NCBI RefSeq assembly: GCF_025567345.1
Contig: NZ_JAOQJS010000002.1
Coordinates: 248,001-312,000, forward strand
DNA: 64,000 nucleotides
Source: Coprococcus ammoniilyticus
GTDB lineage: Bacteria > Bacillota > Clostridia > Lachnospirales > Lachnospiraceae
Direction of reading: 5' to 3'
Shown here: in pieces, positions 34,681-43,976 of the stretch
Layout: every line of letters starts with the position of its first letter
How positions within the stretch are numbered: the first letter of the stretch is position 1
Position numbers and translations under genes: made by a program
Notes under the pieces: model-generated
The model's input: only the letters and a program-made list of their open reading frames with translations
Databases searched by the model: none
Told to the model about the DNA's origin: nothing

Positions 34681-37518
34681 ATGATAAAAGAATTTTTGAA
34701 TCTGATAAAAGAAAATATTGTAGAACATGTAAAACACCGGTTGTTTGTTGTGACATTGATCGTTCTGGTTCTCTTTGGTGTACTGGTTTACCGTCTGTTT
34801 GATCTACAGATCGTAAACGGAAAAAAGTATCAGGAAAGCTTTACCTATAAATCAGTGAAAACAGTCTCGGTGAAAGCAACCCGTGGAAATATATACGATT
34901 GTAACGGAAAACTGATTGCTTATAATGAAGCTTCCTATACATTGTCATATAACAGTGCTACCGATCTGTCAGAGATTGCTGCTGCACAGGGAACAACATC
35001 CAACGAACTGCGAAATGATATAGTATATAAAACGATCCTGATTCTGGAGCAGAATGGAGATAAAATATCAGTCAGTCTGCCAATCAAGCTGACAGGAAAA
35101 GGATTTGAGTTTACAGTATCAGGAACATCATTGAATACTTTTCTTATGAATGTATACAGTGCCAGCTCTGTCGATAAACTGACAGATCAGCAGGCATCCT
35201 CAACAGCAGAAGATGTATTCCGTTATATGAGAGGAAAGGATCTTTTCAATATTTCAGATACTTATTCGGATGAAGCAGCATTAAAGATTCTTGCCGTCCG
35301 GTATGAGATCTGGCTGAACCGTTACCAGCAATACATGTCTGTCCAGCTTGCGGATGGTATCAGCGAGGAAAGCTATGCAACGATCAAAGAAAATTCAAAT
35401 GAACTGCCAGGCATGGAAGTAAACGTAGAATCCCACCGTGTCTATAATGATGCTATTTATTACGCACATATTATCGGATATATCGGAAATATCTCAAATG
35501 AAGAGATGGACAAATATAACGAGAATCTGGATGATTCCGAAAAATATACGGCTGATGACATGATCGGAAAAGCCGGGTTGGAAAGTGAATTTGAATCTTA
35601 TCTGCGTGGTAAAGACGGATATCAGAAAATGTATGTAGATAATCTGGGGAAGGTGATCGAGATTATTGATTCGCAGGATTCTGTAGCAGGAAATGACATT
35701 TATCTGACGATTGACTCGGATCTTCAAAAATACTGTTATAATGCTCTGGAAAAGGAAATTACTTCCATCCTGCTTGCACATATTAAAAATGTAACAACAT
35801 CAAATGACAAAGATGATATCCCGATCACTGACGTTTATTTTGCATTATTTGATAATAACATTATCAGCATTGACGATCTGGCAGCAAAGAATGCCACAGA
35901 TCTTGAGCGTTCAGTAAATGATATATTTCAGAGTTCCAAAAGCTATACACTTGGAAGACTGGATGATATCCTGAATTCAAGTCATATACCATTATATAAT
36001 CTGACAGACCAGTATCAGGATTATATGGAATTTATCTGCGAACAATTAAGTGATGCAGGCATTTACAGTCCAAGCAAGATATCAAAAACAGATGATACCT
36101 ATGTATCTTATATCAATAATAATATTTCGCTGTGTGAGTATCTGAAATATGCGATCAGCCAGGGCGCAATCGACATTTCCTGTATTTCAACGAAAAGTGA
36201 CTATTATGATACAGATGAAATCTACAATGTGCTGACGGAATATATTTTAAAAGAATTTGAAAATAATACCAGTTTCGACAAACTTGTTTTCAAATATATG
36301 ATAATATCAGGAGAACTTACAGGAAGTCAGGTTATTAATCTGTTATATGACCAGGGTATCTTAAATATGGCAACAGATGAGGACTATTCCGATTATAAGG
36401 CAGGATCCATCAACAGCTTTGACTTTATGTGTAAAAAAATAGAACAATATGAGATAACTCCTGCCATGCTGGCACTGGATCCATGTTCCGGTTCGATCGT
36501 TGTGACTGATCCAAATTCCGGAGCTGTAAAAGCAATGACAAGTTATCCAAGTTATGATAATAATCAGCTCACAAATTCCATTGATGCAGATTATTATGCA
36601 AAGATTACGTCGGACAAGACAACACCAATGTACAGCAGAGCAACGATGCAGCAGACAGCTCCCGGATCCACCTTCAAGATGATAACTGCATTTGCAGCAA
36701 TGAATGAAGGCGCAATCGGTATCAATGACGTGATCCAGACCAAAGGATATTTTGATAAAACAGAAACACCTGCGAAATGCTGGATTTATCCATCAGCACA
36801 TGGAACGATCGGTATATCCAAGGCAATCGAAGAATCCTGTAACTATTTCTTCTATGAACTGGGTTACCGTATGGCAACACAAAATACCGGAACCTATAGC
36901 GATATCACTGGTGTAGAACGGCTTCAGAAATATGCAGGTATGTTTGGATTTGACAGCACCTCCGGCATTGAACTGCCGGAAAGTAAACCGCAGATATCAG
37001 ATGCAGATGCAATCCGTACTGCGATTGGACAAGGTACAAATAACTTTACAGCAACACAGCTTGCCCGATATGTTACAACACTAGCAAACAGTGGTACATG
37101 CTATGACCTGAGTCTTGTTTCAGAGATCAAGGATATTAACGGTAATGTTGTATATAAAAATGAGCACAAGGTTCACAACCAGCTCGATTTTCCTGCCGAG
37201 CAATGGAATGTTGTCAGACAGGGCATGCGTCAGGTTGTTTCCGTCCATACGAGCAGCAGTGCTTTGATTAATCAGATCAATGTTGCAGTAGCCGGCAAAA
37301 CAGGTACGGCCCAGCAGAGTGATGCCAGACCGAACCATGCGTTATTTGTATCATTTGCACCATATGAAAATCCTGAAGTTACGGTTACAAGTGTAATCCC
37401 GTTCGGATATTCTTCTGGTAATGCAGTCGAATTGACCGGACTTGTATATGCCTATTTATACGATCCGGATGTACTTGAAAATACAACGATCACCGGTAAC
37501 AACGCACTTTCAGATTAA
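34681..37518 (+). CDS. mrdA: Penicillin-binding protein 2 (elongation transpeptidase) with a large insert
   Basis: Peptidoglycan DD-transpeptidase of the elongasome. One N-terminal membrane helix (about residues 20-42) and a dimerisation domain with ATRGNIYDCNG precede the transpeptidase domain: active Ser663 in APGSTFKM, Ser719-Cys-Asn721 in EESCNYFF and Lys873 in GKTGTA. At 945 residues it is about 250 longer than usual; the extra part is an acidic, Asp/Ser/Tyr-rich insert at about residues 355-590 between the start of the transpeptidase domain and the active serine. It lies directly after mreD. Confidence 0.92.
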   Translation: MIKEFLNLIKENIVEHVKHRLFVVTLIVLVLFGVLVYRLFDLQIVNGKKYQESFTYKSVKTVSVKATRGNIYDCNGKLIAYNEASYTLSYNSATDLSEIAAAQGTTSNELRNDIVYKTILILEQNGDKISVSLPIKLTGKGFEFTVSGTSLNTFLMNVYSASSVDKLTDQQASSTAEDVFRYMRGKDLFNISDTYSDEAALKILAVRYEIWLNRYQQYMSVQLADGISEESYATIKENSNELPGMEVNVESHRVYNDAIYYAHIIGYIGNISNEEMDKYNENLDDSEKYTADDMIGKAGLESEFESYLRGKDGYQKMYVDNLGKVIEIIDSQDSVAGNDIYLTIDSDLQKYCYNALEKEITSILLAHIKNVTTSNDKDDIPITDVYFALFDNNIISIDDLAAKNATDLERSVNDIFQSSKSYTLGRLDDILNSSHIPLYNLTDQYQDYMEFICEQLSDAGIYSPSKISKTDDTYVSYINNNISLCEYLKYAISQGAIDISCISTKSDYYDTDEIYNVLTEYILKEFENNTSFDKLVFKYMIISGELTGSQVINLLYDQGILNMATDEDYSDYKAGSINSFDFMCKKIEQYEITPAMLALDPCSGSIVVTDPNSGAVKAMTSYPSYDNNQLTNSIDADYYAKITSDKTTPMYSRATMQQTAPGSTFKMITAFAAMNEGAIGINDVIQTKGYFDKTETPAKCWIYPSAHGTIGISKAIEESCNYFFYELGYRMATQNTGTYSDITGVERLQKYAGMFGFDSTSGIELPESKPQISDADAIRTAIGQGTNNFTATQLARYVTTLANSGTCYDLSLVSEIKDINGNVVYKNEHKVHNQLDFPAEQWNVVRQGMRQVVSVHTSSSALINQINVAVAGKTGTAQQSDARPNHALFVSFAPYENPEVTVTSVIPFGYSSGNAVELTGLVYAYLYDPDVLENTTITGNNALSD

Positions 37519-37583
37519 AAGATAAGACACGTCGGATAAATTCATTTTTGAACAGTTATATTTATGAAAACGAGGTAAGAAAC

Positions 37584-38381
37584 ATGGATACCGACGTTAT
37601 TATTAAGGCGAACAGCCACGGGATCAGGATTATATTTCATAATGATGATCCATTGGAGCAGCTCCTGGTGGATATAAAAGAAAAATTACAGCATCAAAAT
37701 GCATTTTTAAAAAAAGAAGGAAAAATTTCTGTTTCTTTTGAAGGACGGGAGTTGAGCCGAGAGGAGATTGCGCAGATTCTGTTTGCATTAAATCATCTGC
37801 CGGAGACTGAGGTGGAATTTATTTGCGATATTCCTGATAAAGGGAGAACAGAGGATCTCTGCAATCAGATTGATATTCCTCCGCACAGGTCAAAACACCG
37901 GCAGCCCGCCGCTGTCGGACATACAGCACATGTGGATCATGTTATTAGGCATGAAGCTCCTGCTACAGATACGGCCGCTTCAAATAAAAAAGTATCATCA
38001 GATGATACCGCAGGTCAGAATGTTTCATCTTCAGAAGATAACAACCTGTTTTTTTACGGAAACATTCGGAGTGGTCAAACACTTGAAGTAAAAAAAAGTA
38101 TTATAATAATTGGTAATGTTGAAAAAAGAGCAAAGGTTATTTCCGGTGGAAATATCATTATCCTCGGCAGCTTGCAGGGAAGTGCAGTCGCCGGAAAAGA
38201 TTTGCAGAAAAAACGCTTTGTACTGGCTCTTACCATGGAACCGGTTCATATAAAGATCGGAACTGTCAGCTATGCAGCAAAACGACAGTTCCATGATAAA
38301 TTAAATACAAAGGATGCAGTGATAGCATACTGTGAAAATGACCAACTGATCTTTCAGCCGCTGTCGCAAGCTTCACTATAA
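37584..38381 (+). CDS. minC: Septum site-determining protein MinC
   Basis: FtsZ inhibitor that blocks polar division. About 265 residues from ATG 37584, chosen because GAGGTAAG is well placed and the family-like N-domain begins VIIKANSHGIRIIFHND; an upstream TTG at 37548 is less likely. The C-terminal beta-helix that binds MinD is clear: GQTLEVKKSIIIIGNVEKRA and GGNIIILGSLQGSAVAG. A His/Pro/Thr-rich linker at about residues 100-150 joins the domains. minD follows after 50 bases. Confidence 0.9.
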   Translation: MDTDVIIKANSHGIRIIFHNDDPLEQLLVDIKEKLQHQNAFLKKEGKISVSFEGRELSREEIAQILFALNHLPETEVEFICDIPDKGRTEDLCNQIDIPPHRSKHRQPAAVGHTAHVDHVIRHEAPATDTAASNKKVSSDDTAGQNVSSSEDNNLFFYGNIRSGQTLEVKKSIIIIGNVEKRAKVISGGNIIILGSLQGSAVAGKDLQKKRFVLALTMEPVHIKIGTVSYAAKRQFHDKLNTKDAVIAYCENDQLIFQPLSQASL

Positions 38382-38431
38382 GATAAAAATTCTAAAAATC
38401 AGTATGAAAAGATAATTTACGGAGGTGTTTT

Positions 38432-39226
38432 ATGAGTGAAGTAATTGTTGTTACATCAGGAAAGGGAGGCGTTGGTAAAACCACAACTTCAGCCAATATC
38501 GGCACAGGTCTTGCAGGTCTGAAAAAAAGAGTGGTCATGATCGATACGGATATCGGACTGCGAAATCTGGATATCGTCCTCGGACTGGAAAACCGTATTG
38601 TTTATAATCTGGTTGATGTAGTAGAAGGAAACTGCCGCTATAAGCAGGCATTGATAAAAGACAGGAACAATCCGGAGCTTTTTCTAATGCCATGTGCACA
38701 GACCAAGGACAAAACCGCTGTTTCTCCGGAACAGATCATAAAATTGATCGATGAAATGCGTTCGGATTTTGATTATATAATCATTGATTGTCCTGCCGGA
38801 ATCGAACAGGGATTTAAAAATGCTATTGCAGCCGCAGACAGGGCAATTGTTGTTACAACACCAGAGGTATCTGCGATCCGGGATGCAGACCGTGTTATCG
38901 GGCTGTTAGAAGCAAATGAGATTACGTCGATTGACCTTATCATCAACCGGGTACGATATGATATGGTAAAAAAAGGTGACATGATGTCTGTCGATGATGT
39001 TGTTGATATTCTAGCCGTCAACCTTCTGGGTGTAATACCGGATGATGAACAGATCGTTATATCAACAAATAAAGGAGAACCACTTGCTGGAAGCAATACA
39101 ACATCCGGCAATGCCTATATCGATATCTGTAAACGGATTCTTGGTGACAGTATTCCCTTGACTGATTACAATACATCGATCCGGCGAAACCCTTTCAAAC
39201 GGTTATTTCGAAAAAAACATGCATAA
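38432..39226 (+). CDS. minD: Septum site-determining protein MinD
   Basis: Membrane-associated ATPase that recruits MinC. The deviant Walker A SGKGGVGKTTTSANIG, the switch DTDIGLRNLDIVLGLE and IIDCPAGIEQGF are complete. The C-terminal amphipathic membrane-targeting helix is NPFKRLFRKKHA. 264 residues is normal. GGAGGTG precedes the ATG. minE follows after 18 bases. Confidence 0.96.
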   Translation: MSEVIVVTSGKGGVGKTTTSANIGTGLAGLKKRVVMIDTDIGLRNLDIVLGLENRIVYNLVDVVEGNCRYKQALIKDRNNPELFLMPCAQTKDKTAVSPEQIIKLIDEMRSDFDYIIIDCPAGIEQGFKNAIAAADRAIVVTTPEVSAIRDADRVIGLLEANEITSIDLIINRVRYDMVKKGDMMSVDDVVDILAVNLLGVIPDDEQIVISTNKGEPLAGSNTTSGNAYIDICKRILGDSIPLTDYNTSIRRNPFKRLFRKKHA

Positions 39227-39244
39227 AAGGGGTGAGTGGTAGGA

Positions 39245-39568
39245 ATGAAAGATATCAAGGTAATCAACAATGTTGTAAGTTATAATTCTGGTCATTATGC
39301 CAGAGAACGTTTAAAATATATCCTGATGGCCGACCGGATTGGATGTACGCCAGATGTCATCACAAGGATCCGGGATGATCTGTGTAAATGCGTTTCTAAT
39401 TATGTTAATATTGATTCGCCAAATACAACCGTACAGCTTTCAGAATCCTTCCTGATCGCCAAGATCCCGGTTAAAGGAATACATATGAAAAAGGAAAAAG
39501 AAAAAGATGAAACACTTCAAACAGATGGACATATCAACGGAGAAAAAGTACAGACTGATCAATTATAA
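39245..39568 (+). CDS. minE: Cell division topological specificity factor MinE
   Basis: About 107 residues from ATG 39245 (AAGGGG at 39228-39233 lies upstream); an in-frame GTG at 39236 is less likely. The anti-MinCD helix/strand ARERLKYILMADRIGCTPDVI is here in part (ARERLKYILMADRIG) and the dimer domain VSNYVNIDSPNTTVQLSE follows. The C-terminal 25 residues are charged and fully coding overlap with rodA begins there. A MinE implies an oscillating Min system rather than the DivIVA-MinJ type. Confidence 0.88.
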   Translation: MKDIKVINNVVSYNSGHYARERLKYILMADRIGCTPDVITRIRDDLCKCVSNYVNIDSPNTTVQLSESFLIAKIPVKGIHMKKEKEKDETLQTDGHINGEKVQTDQL

Positions 39569-40652
39569 TTTTAAGCTGATCCTGTTCGTGATCGCAGCCA
39601 TGATCATGGGAAGCATTACGATCTGCAGCGTTCGTCCGGACTTCCTGACGAAACAATTGATCGGTGTCAGTGCATGTATCATCGGTATGATCGTTGTATC
39701 ACTGATCGATTATGATTTTATTTGCAAATATTATATGGTACTCTATGTCATCAATATCGGCCTGTTGTTGCTGGTTCTTGTCGCAGGTTCCGGTGGCGGA
39801 GATACAGGAGTTCATCGATGGTTTTATATATCAGATTCGTTCACCATTCAGCCATCAGAATTTGCAAAAATCATTCTGATCCTGTGTACGGCTGTATTTC
39901 TGGAAAAAAATTATGAAAATCTTAACACGCCAAAAGTACTTGCAAAGCTTGCAGTATTTTTGGCTGTTCCTGTTGGACTGATTGTGGCCGAACCAGACCT
40001 TTCAACCTCAATCTGTGTTATGGCAACGCTTTTTATCATCATATTTGTCGGAGGGCTGAGTCTGAAGCTGATCGGTATCATGATTCTGGTCCTGGTTCCC
40101 GCATTTGGAGGATTTATCTGGTATATTCAGCAGGATAATCTGCCTCAGTTTTTGAAAACTTATCAGATTAATCGTATTCTGGGACATATATACGGAAGTG
40201 AATATGGTGCTTCGTCTGACCAGCAGGATAATTCAGTTATGGCAATCGGTTCCGGTCAGCTATCCGGAAAAGGAATCAACAATTCAACGGTAGCTACCGT
40301 AAAAGATACCAATCTGATTTCTGAGCAGCAGACAGATTTCATTTTTTCGGCGGTCGGAGAAGAATTAGGATTCATTGGAAGTGTTATTATTATTGCAATT
40401 TTATGCCTGATAGTGTTACAATGTATTCGGGTTGCCAGGCATGCAAAAGATAAAAAAGGAATGTATATTGCGACAGGTATTGGGGCGCTTGTTGCATTCC
40501 AGACATTTATCAACATTGGAGTTGCAACAGCACTTTTGCCGAATACAGGACTGCCGCTCCCGTTCATCAGTTACGGACTAAGTTCGCTTGTCAGTATGAG
40601 TGCCGGAATCGGACTCGTTTTGAACATAAACCTGCAAAAGAAAAAGTATTAG
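39507..40652 (+). CDS. rodA: Lipid II polymerase RodA (SEDS family)
   Basis: Peptidoglycan glycosyltransferase partner of PBP2 in elongation. 381 residues with about ten membrane helices; the SEDS motifs GVHRWFYISDSFTIQPSEFAK (shown in part: IQPSEFAK), AEPDLSTS and LGFIGS are present, and the last loop reads GLPLPFISYG. The start at 39507 lies 62 bases inside minE; AAGG precedes it, and ATG 39525 is an alternative. RodA rather than FtsW is chosen from its position behind mrdA and min. Confidence 0.9.
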   Translation: MKHFKQMDISTEKKYRLINYNFKLILFVIAAMIMGSITICSVRPDFLTKQLIGVSACIIGMIVVSLIDYDFICKYYMVLYVINIGLLLLVLVAGSGGGDTGVHRWFYISDSFTIQPSEFAKIILILCTAVFLEKNYENLNTPKVLAKLAVFLAVPVGLIVAEPDLSTSICVMATLFIIIFVGGLSLKLIGIMILVLVPAFGGFIWYIQQDNLPQFLKTYQINRILGHIYGSEYGASSDQQDNSVMAIGSGQLSGKGINNSTVATVKDTNLISEQQTDFIFSAVGEELGFIGSVIIIAILCLIVLQCIRVARHAKDKKGMYIATGIGALVAFQTFINIGVATALLPNTGLPLPFISYGLSSLVSMSAGIGLVLNINLQKKKY

Positions 40653-40662
40653 GAGGAGAGCT

Positions 40663-41058
40663 ATGAATATAGGGTTAATAGCACATGACGCAAAGAAAAA
40701 ACTGATGCAGAATTTTTGCATTGCATACAGAGGAATCTTAAGCAAAAATGAATTATATGCAACAGGAACGACAGGACGTTTGATCGAAGAGGTCACAAAC
40801 CTTAATGTTCATAAATATATCGCTGGACATCTCGGAGGGGAACAGCAGTTAGGTTCCCAGATTGAAAATAATGATATTGATATGGTTATTTTCCTGAGAG
40901 ATCCATTACATCCAAAGGCTCATGAGCCGGATATCAATAATATATTTTTACTTTGTGATATGCACAATATTCCATTAGCAACCAATCTTGCGACTGCAGA
41001 GCTTCTGATCAAGGCGCTTGATCGGGGCGATTTGGACTGGAGAGAATTTTACAAATAA
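40663..41058 (+). CDS. mgsA: Methylglyoxal synthase
   Basis: Converts dihydroxyacetone phosphate to methylglyoxal and phosphate, a bypass of lower glycolysis. 131 residues with ALIAHD-like start (IGLIAHDAKKK), phosphate-binding ATGTTGRLI, and FLRDPLHPKAHEPDINNI with the conserved catalytic Asp and His, followed by NIPLATNLATAE. AGGAGG precedes the ATG. It sits between rodA and the carboxypeptidase gene, as often seen in Lachnospiraceae. Confidence 0.95.
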   Translation: MNIGLIAHDAKKKLMQNFCIAYRGILSKNELYATGTTGRLIEEVTNLNVHKYIAGHLGGEQQLGSQIENNDIDMVIFLRDPLHPKAHEPDINNIFLLCDMHNIPLATNLATAELLIKALDRGDLDWREFYK

Positions 41059-41075
41059 ACAATGGAGAGTTTGAT

Positions 41076-42047
41076 ATGAAATATCAGATAAAACTGCTGA
41101 TTTCCATCCTGACAATCGGCATCCTGTTTACCGGATGTGCCAGACGAAGCTATGATACCAGTGATCAGCTTGTGCTTGGAATATCAGAAAATCTGCCGCT
41201 GTACAGTACAGACAGTTTCGGAGAAAACCATACGGTCATTCCGGATGGTGAAAGCCTGGCGGATGATAATTATAAAGATACAAAAGCTGCGGTACTGTTG
41301 AACGATACAACACAGGAAGCGTTGGTCGTCCATAATGCACATGATAAAATATATCCTGCCAGTATGACAAAATTAATGACAGGACTTCTTGTGATCGAAG
41401 CGATTGAAGATGGTTCCTTATCGCTTGATGAAACCATTACTTTAAGTCATACCGTTACCTTTCAGGAAAATAACGTCGGAGCTAGTGACCTGACAAAAGG
41501 ATGTAAAGTTACAGTTAAGAACCTGTTATACGGATTGCTGATCCGTTCCTATAATGATTGTGGTGTTCTTTTAGCAGAACGGATTGCCGGCAGCGAAGAT
41601 GCCTTTGTTGAAAAAATGAATGAACGGGCATATGAGCTTGGAGCTACGAATACGCATTTTGTGAACTGCCACGGTCTGCATTCGGATGACCATTATACAA
41701 CTGCATATGATCTTTATCTGATCTTTTCAGAATTTATCAAACATGATCTGGCATATCTGATTGATTCCCTGACATCTTATGATTTTACATATACAGATGC
41801 AAATGGTGAAACAAGAAGCGTTACATTAGAAGCAACGAATGGATATATTTCAGGTGAATTTCAGTTCCCGGAAGGATATTCTTTGGGATCCTGGAAATCG
41901 GGAACGACGACGGCTGCGGGTAATTGTCTGATCCTTGAATTTGTAAAGGATGATACCGGCGACAAATATATCGCTGTTATCGCAGGTGCAGAAGACCGTA
42001 GTACGTTATATAATGATATGACAATGTTGATCAATACTGCAAAATAA
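41076..42047 (+). CDS. D-alanyl-D-alanine carboxypeptidase family lipoprotein (DacA-like)
   Basis: Penicillin-binding protein that trims the terminal D-Ala of peptidoglycan stem peptides. The lipobox LFTGC (Cys at about residue 21) replaces the usual signal peptide plus C-terminal anchor. Active site motifs: Ser in PASMTKLM, SYNDCG (SxN) and KSGTTTAAG (KTG-like). 323 residues; the family C-terminal domain appears to be missing or short. It follows mgsA after 17 bases. Confidence 0.88.
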   Translation: MKYQIKLLISILTIGILFTGCARRSYDTSDQLVLGISENLPLYSTDSFGENHTVIPDGESLADDNYKDTKAAVLLNDTTQEALVVHNAHDKIYPASMTKLMTGLLVIEAIEDGSLSLDETITLSHTVTFQENNVGASDLTKGCKVTVKNLLYGLLIRSYNDCGVLLAERIAGSEDAFVEKMNERAYELGATNTHFVNCHGLHSDDHYTTAYDLYLIFSEFIKHDLAYLIDSLTSYDFTYTDANGETRSVTLEATNGYISGEFQFPEGYSLGSWKSGTTTAAGNCLILEFVKDDTGDKYIAVIAGAEDRSTLYNDMTMLINTAK

Positions 42048-42070
42048 ACAGTTAATCAAATAACTGTTTT
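42046..42070 (+). terminator. Weak hairpin after the carboxypeptidase gene
   Basis: AAACAGTTA (42046-42054) pairs with TAACTGTTT (42061-42069) around ATCAAA, starting on the stop codon. The T run is short (TTTT then AA), so termination is likely weak. Confidence 0.4.
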
Positions 42071-42101
42071 AATATATTTTAAATCATTCAGGAGGTTTAT
42101 T

Positions 42102-42521
42102 ATGATTCAGATTATTACAGGTGATAAAGGAAAAGGAAAGACAAAGGTTTTAATTGACAAGGTCAATAATGAAGTAAAGGTTGTAGCAGGTTCTGTTGTA
42201 TTTATCGACAATAATAACAAGCACTTATATGAGCTGAGTAATCGTGTCCATATGATCAACTGCACTAATTATGAAGTTAATAATCTGGAGATGTTTGCAG
42301 GGTTTGTTCTCGGAATAATTTCCCAGACAAAAGATATAGAGAAGATTTACATTGATAATTTTACATCTGTTGCTTATGTCAATAAAGAGCAGGTAAAAGT
42401 AGCACTGGATATCATTAATAATATCAGTGAGAAATTTAATATCAGTATTATAATATGTTTTGCAACAGACAGTTCCGATGTTCCGGACGAATATAAAGAT
42501 AATATCATTGCTGCTTTATAG
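42102..42521 (+). CDS. Small P-loop protein of unknown function
   Basis: 139 residues with an N-terminal Walker A GDKGKGKTK (residues 7-15) and a possible Walker B-like strand IEKIYIDNFTS near residue 85, followed by a helix and strand NISIIICFATDS. The size suggests a minimal nucleotide-binding domain without partner domains. AGGAGG precedes the ATG. It lies just before the HlyD-like gene and the ylmE-sepF-divIVA run and may be co-transcribed with them. Function is unknown. Confidence 0.75.
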   Translation: MIQIITGDKGKGKTKVLIDKVNNEVKVVAGSVVFIDNNNKHLYELSNRVHMINCTNYEVNNLEMFAGFVLGIISQTKDIEKIYIDNFTSVAYVNKEQVKVALDIINNISEKFNISIIICFATDSSDVPDEYKDNIIAAL

Positions 42522-42575
42522 TTCCATATCAACTGTCTTATACGCATATATTATATGGAGTAAAAGGAGATATAT

Positions 42576-43967
42576 ATGGCTTCCATAAGAAGAAAGAAGA
42601 GAAAATGGCAGCCGGTGAAGATCAGTTTTGGATTTGTCATATTTGCAATTATGTTTGTATACATGTTGATTCGTATCATTATGTCGCTTGGTGACCATGA
42701 TCTGAGTGTATTTCAGGTGGAAGAGAGCAATTATGATACGAATTTTACTGCCACCGGACTTGCTGTGAGAAAAGAAACTTTGAATTACAGCTCTACCTCC
42801 GGATATGTCTGCTATTATATCCGGGATGGCGAAAAAGTTGCAAAGGGTGCCAGTGTATATTCTGTTGATGAAACCGGTTCCATGCAGGATGCATTGTTTG
42901 ATGTTCAAAATAGCGGAAGCAGTGTGTTATCCGATAATGATTATAAAGATCTGAGCAAACAGATTCAGATTTTTAAAGCAGGATTTTCACCGTCAGATTT
43001 TTCAGAAGTATATGAATTTAAAAATTCCATGGACAATAAGGTTCTGGAAATGTATGAAGATATGGCGCTTGAGCAGTTATCTTCAAACCAGTCATTTGAT
43101 TCAACTTTTTCAGCTTCGAAATCAAATGTCAGCGGTATTGTAACCTATTACATGGATGGCTTTGAAGGTTATGATATCAACAATCTTTCAGCAGATGATT
43201 TTGATAAAACAAAATATACCAAAGAAATGTTGAAAAAAAGCGATGTGGTTGAGTCCGGGAAACCTATATATAAGATCATAGATGATGAAAACTGGAAGAT
43301 TGCAGTCATGCTTACGAAAGAAGAATATGCAAAAATCAAAAAGAACGAAACAATCCGGTTTACAATCAATGATTCATCCAGACGGTTATCTGCAAAGTAT
43401 GAAACAGTTGAACAGGATGGAAATTATTTCATTATTATAAATATGCACCGTTATCTGGCAGAATATGTCGCTGATCGTTATCTGAATATCACATTTGTAT
43501 TCTCAGAAACAAAAGGACTAAAGATTCCGAATTCAGCGATTACCGAAAAGGATGTTCTGATGATCCCAGTCAGCTATCTGACTGGAGGAAGCGGAACAAC
43601 CGAGAAAAAATATTTTAATAAGATCGTATTAACAGCGGATGGGACAACTTCGGTTGAACAGATATCCCCTACTATATATTTTACAGATGATCATTTCTGT
43701 TATGTGGACCCGGCAGATATAGATGATAATACCGTTCTTGCAGCAAACGAATCAGATATTACATTTAACACATCTACCGCCGGCACATACAAATTAAAAG
43801 GTGTTTTCTGCGTTACACAAGGTTCTGCAGTATTTAAGCAGATCGATGTTATTGTAGATGGTGATGATTATTCGATCATTGATCCAAATACCGCATATGG
43901 TATCTCCGCTTACGACAGGATCGCATTGGATGCCACCTCCGTAAAGGAAAAACAGATCATATATTAG
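42576..43967 (+). CDS. HlyD-family-like membrane protein
   Basis: 463 residues: basic N-terminus (RRKKRKW), one membrane helix (about residues 17-37), then an extracytoplasmic region. The lipoyl-like/barrel-sandwich halves are visible: ATGLAVRKETLNYSSTSGYV, DGEKVAKGASVYSVD and later ESGKPIYKIIDDENWKIAVML. The protein lacks an ABC transporter or outer-membrane partner next to it. Its fixed place before ylmE-sepF suggests an envelope or division-related role, but this is inference. Confidence 0.75.
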   Translation: MASIRRKKRKWQPVKISFGFVIFAIMFVYMLIRIIMSLGDHDLSVFQVEESNYDTNFTATGLAVRKETLNYSSTSGYVCYYIRDGEKVAKGASVYSVDETGSMQDALFDVQNSGSSVLSDNDYKDLSKQIQIFKAGFSPSDFSEVYEFKNSMDNKVLEMYEDMALEQLSSNQSFDSTFSASKSNVSGIVTYYMDGFEGYDINNLSADDFDKTKYTKEMLKKSDVVESGKPIYKIIDDENWKIAVMLTKEEYAKIKKNETIRFTINDSSRRLSAKYETVEQDGNYFIIINMHRYLAEYVADRYLNITFVFSETKGLKIPNSAITEKDVLMIPVSYLTGGSGTTEKKYFNKIVLTADGTTSVEQISPTIYFTDDHFCYVDPADIDDNTVLAANESDITFNTSTAGTYKLKGVFCVTQGSAVFKQIDVIVDGDDYSIIDPNTAYGISAYDRIALDATSVKEKQIIY

Positions 43968-43976
43968 GAGTGATGA

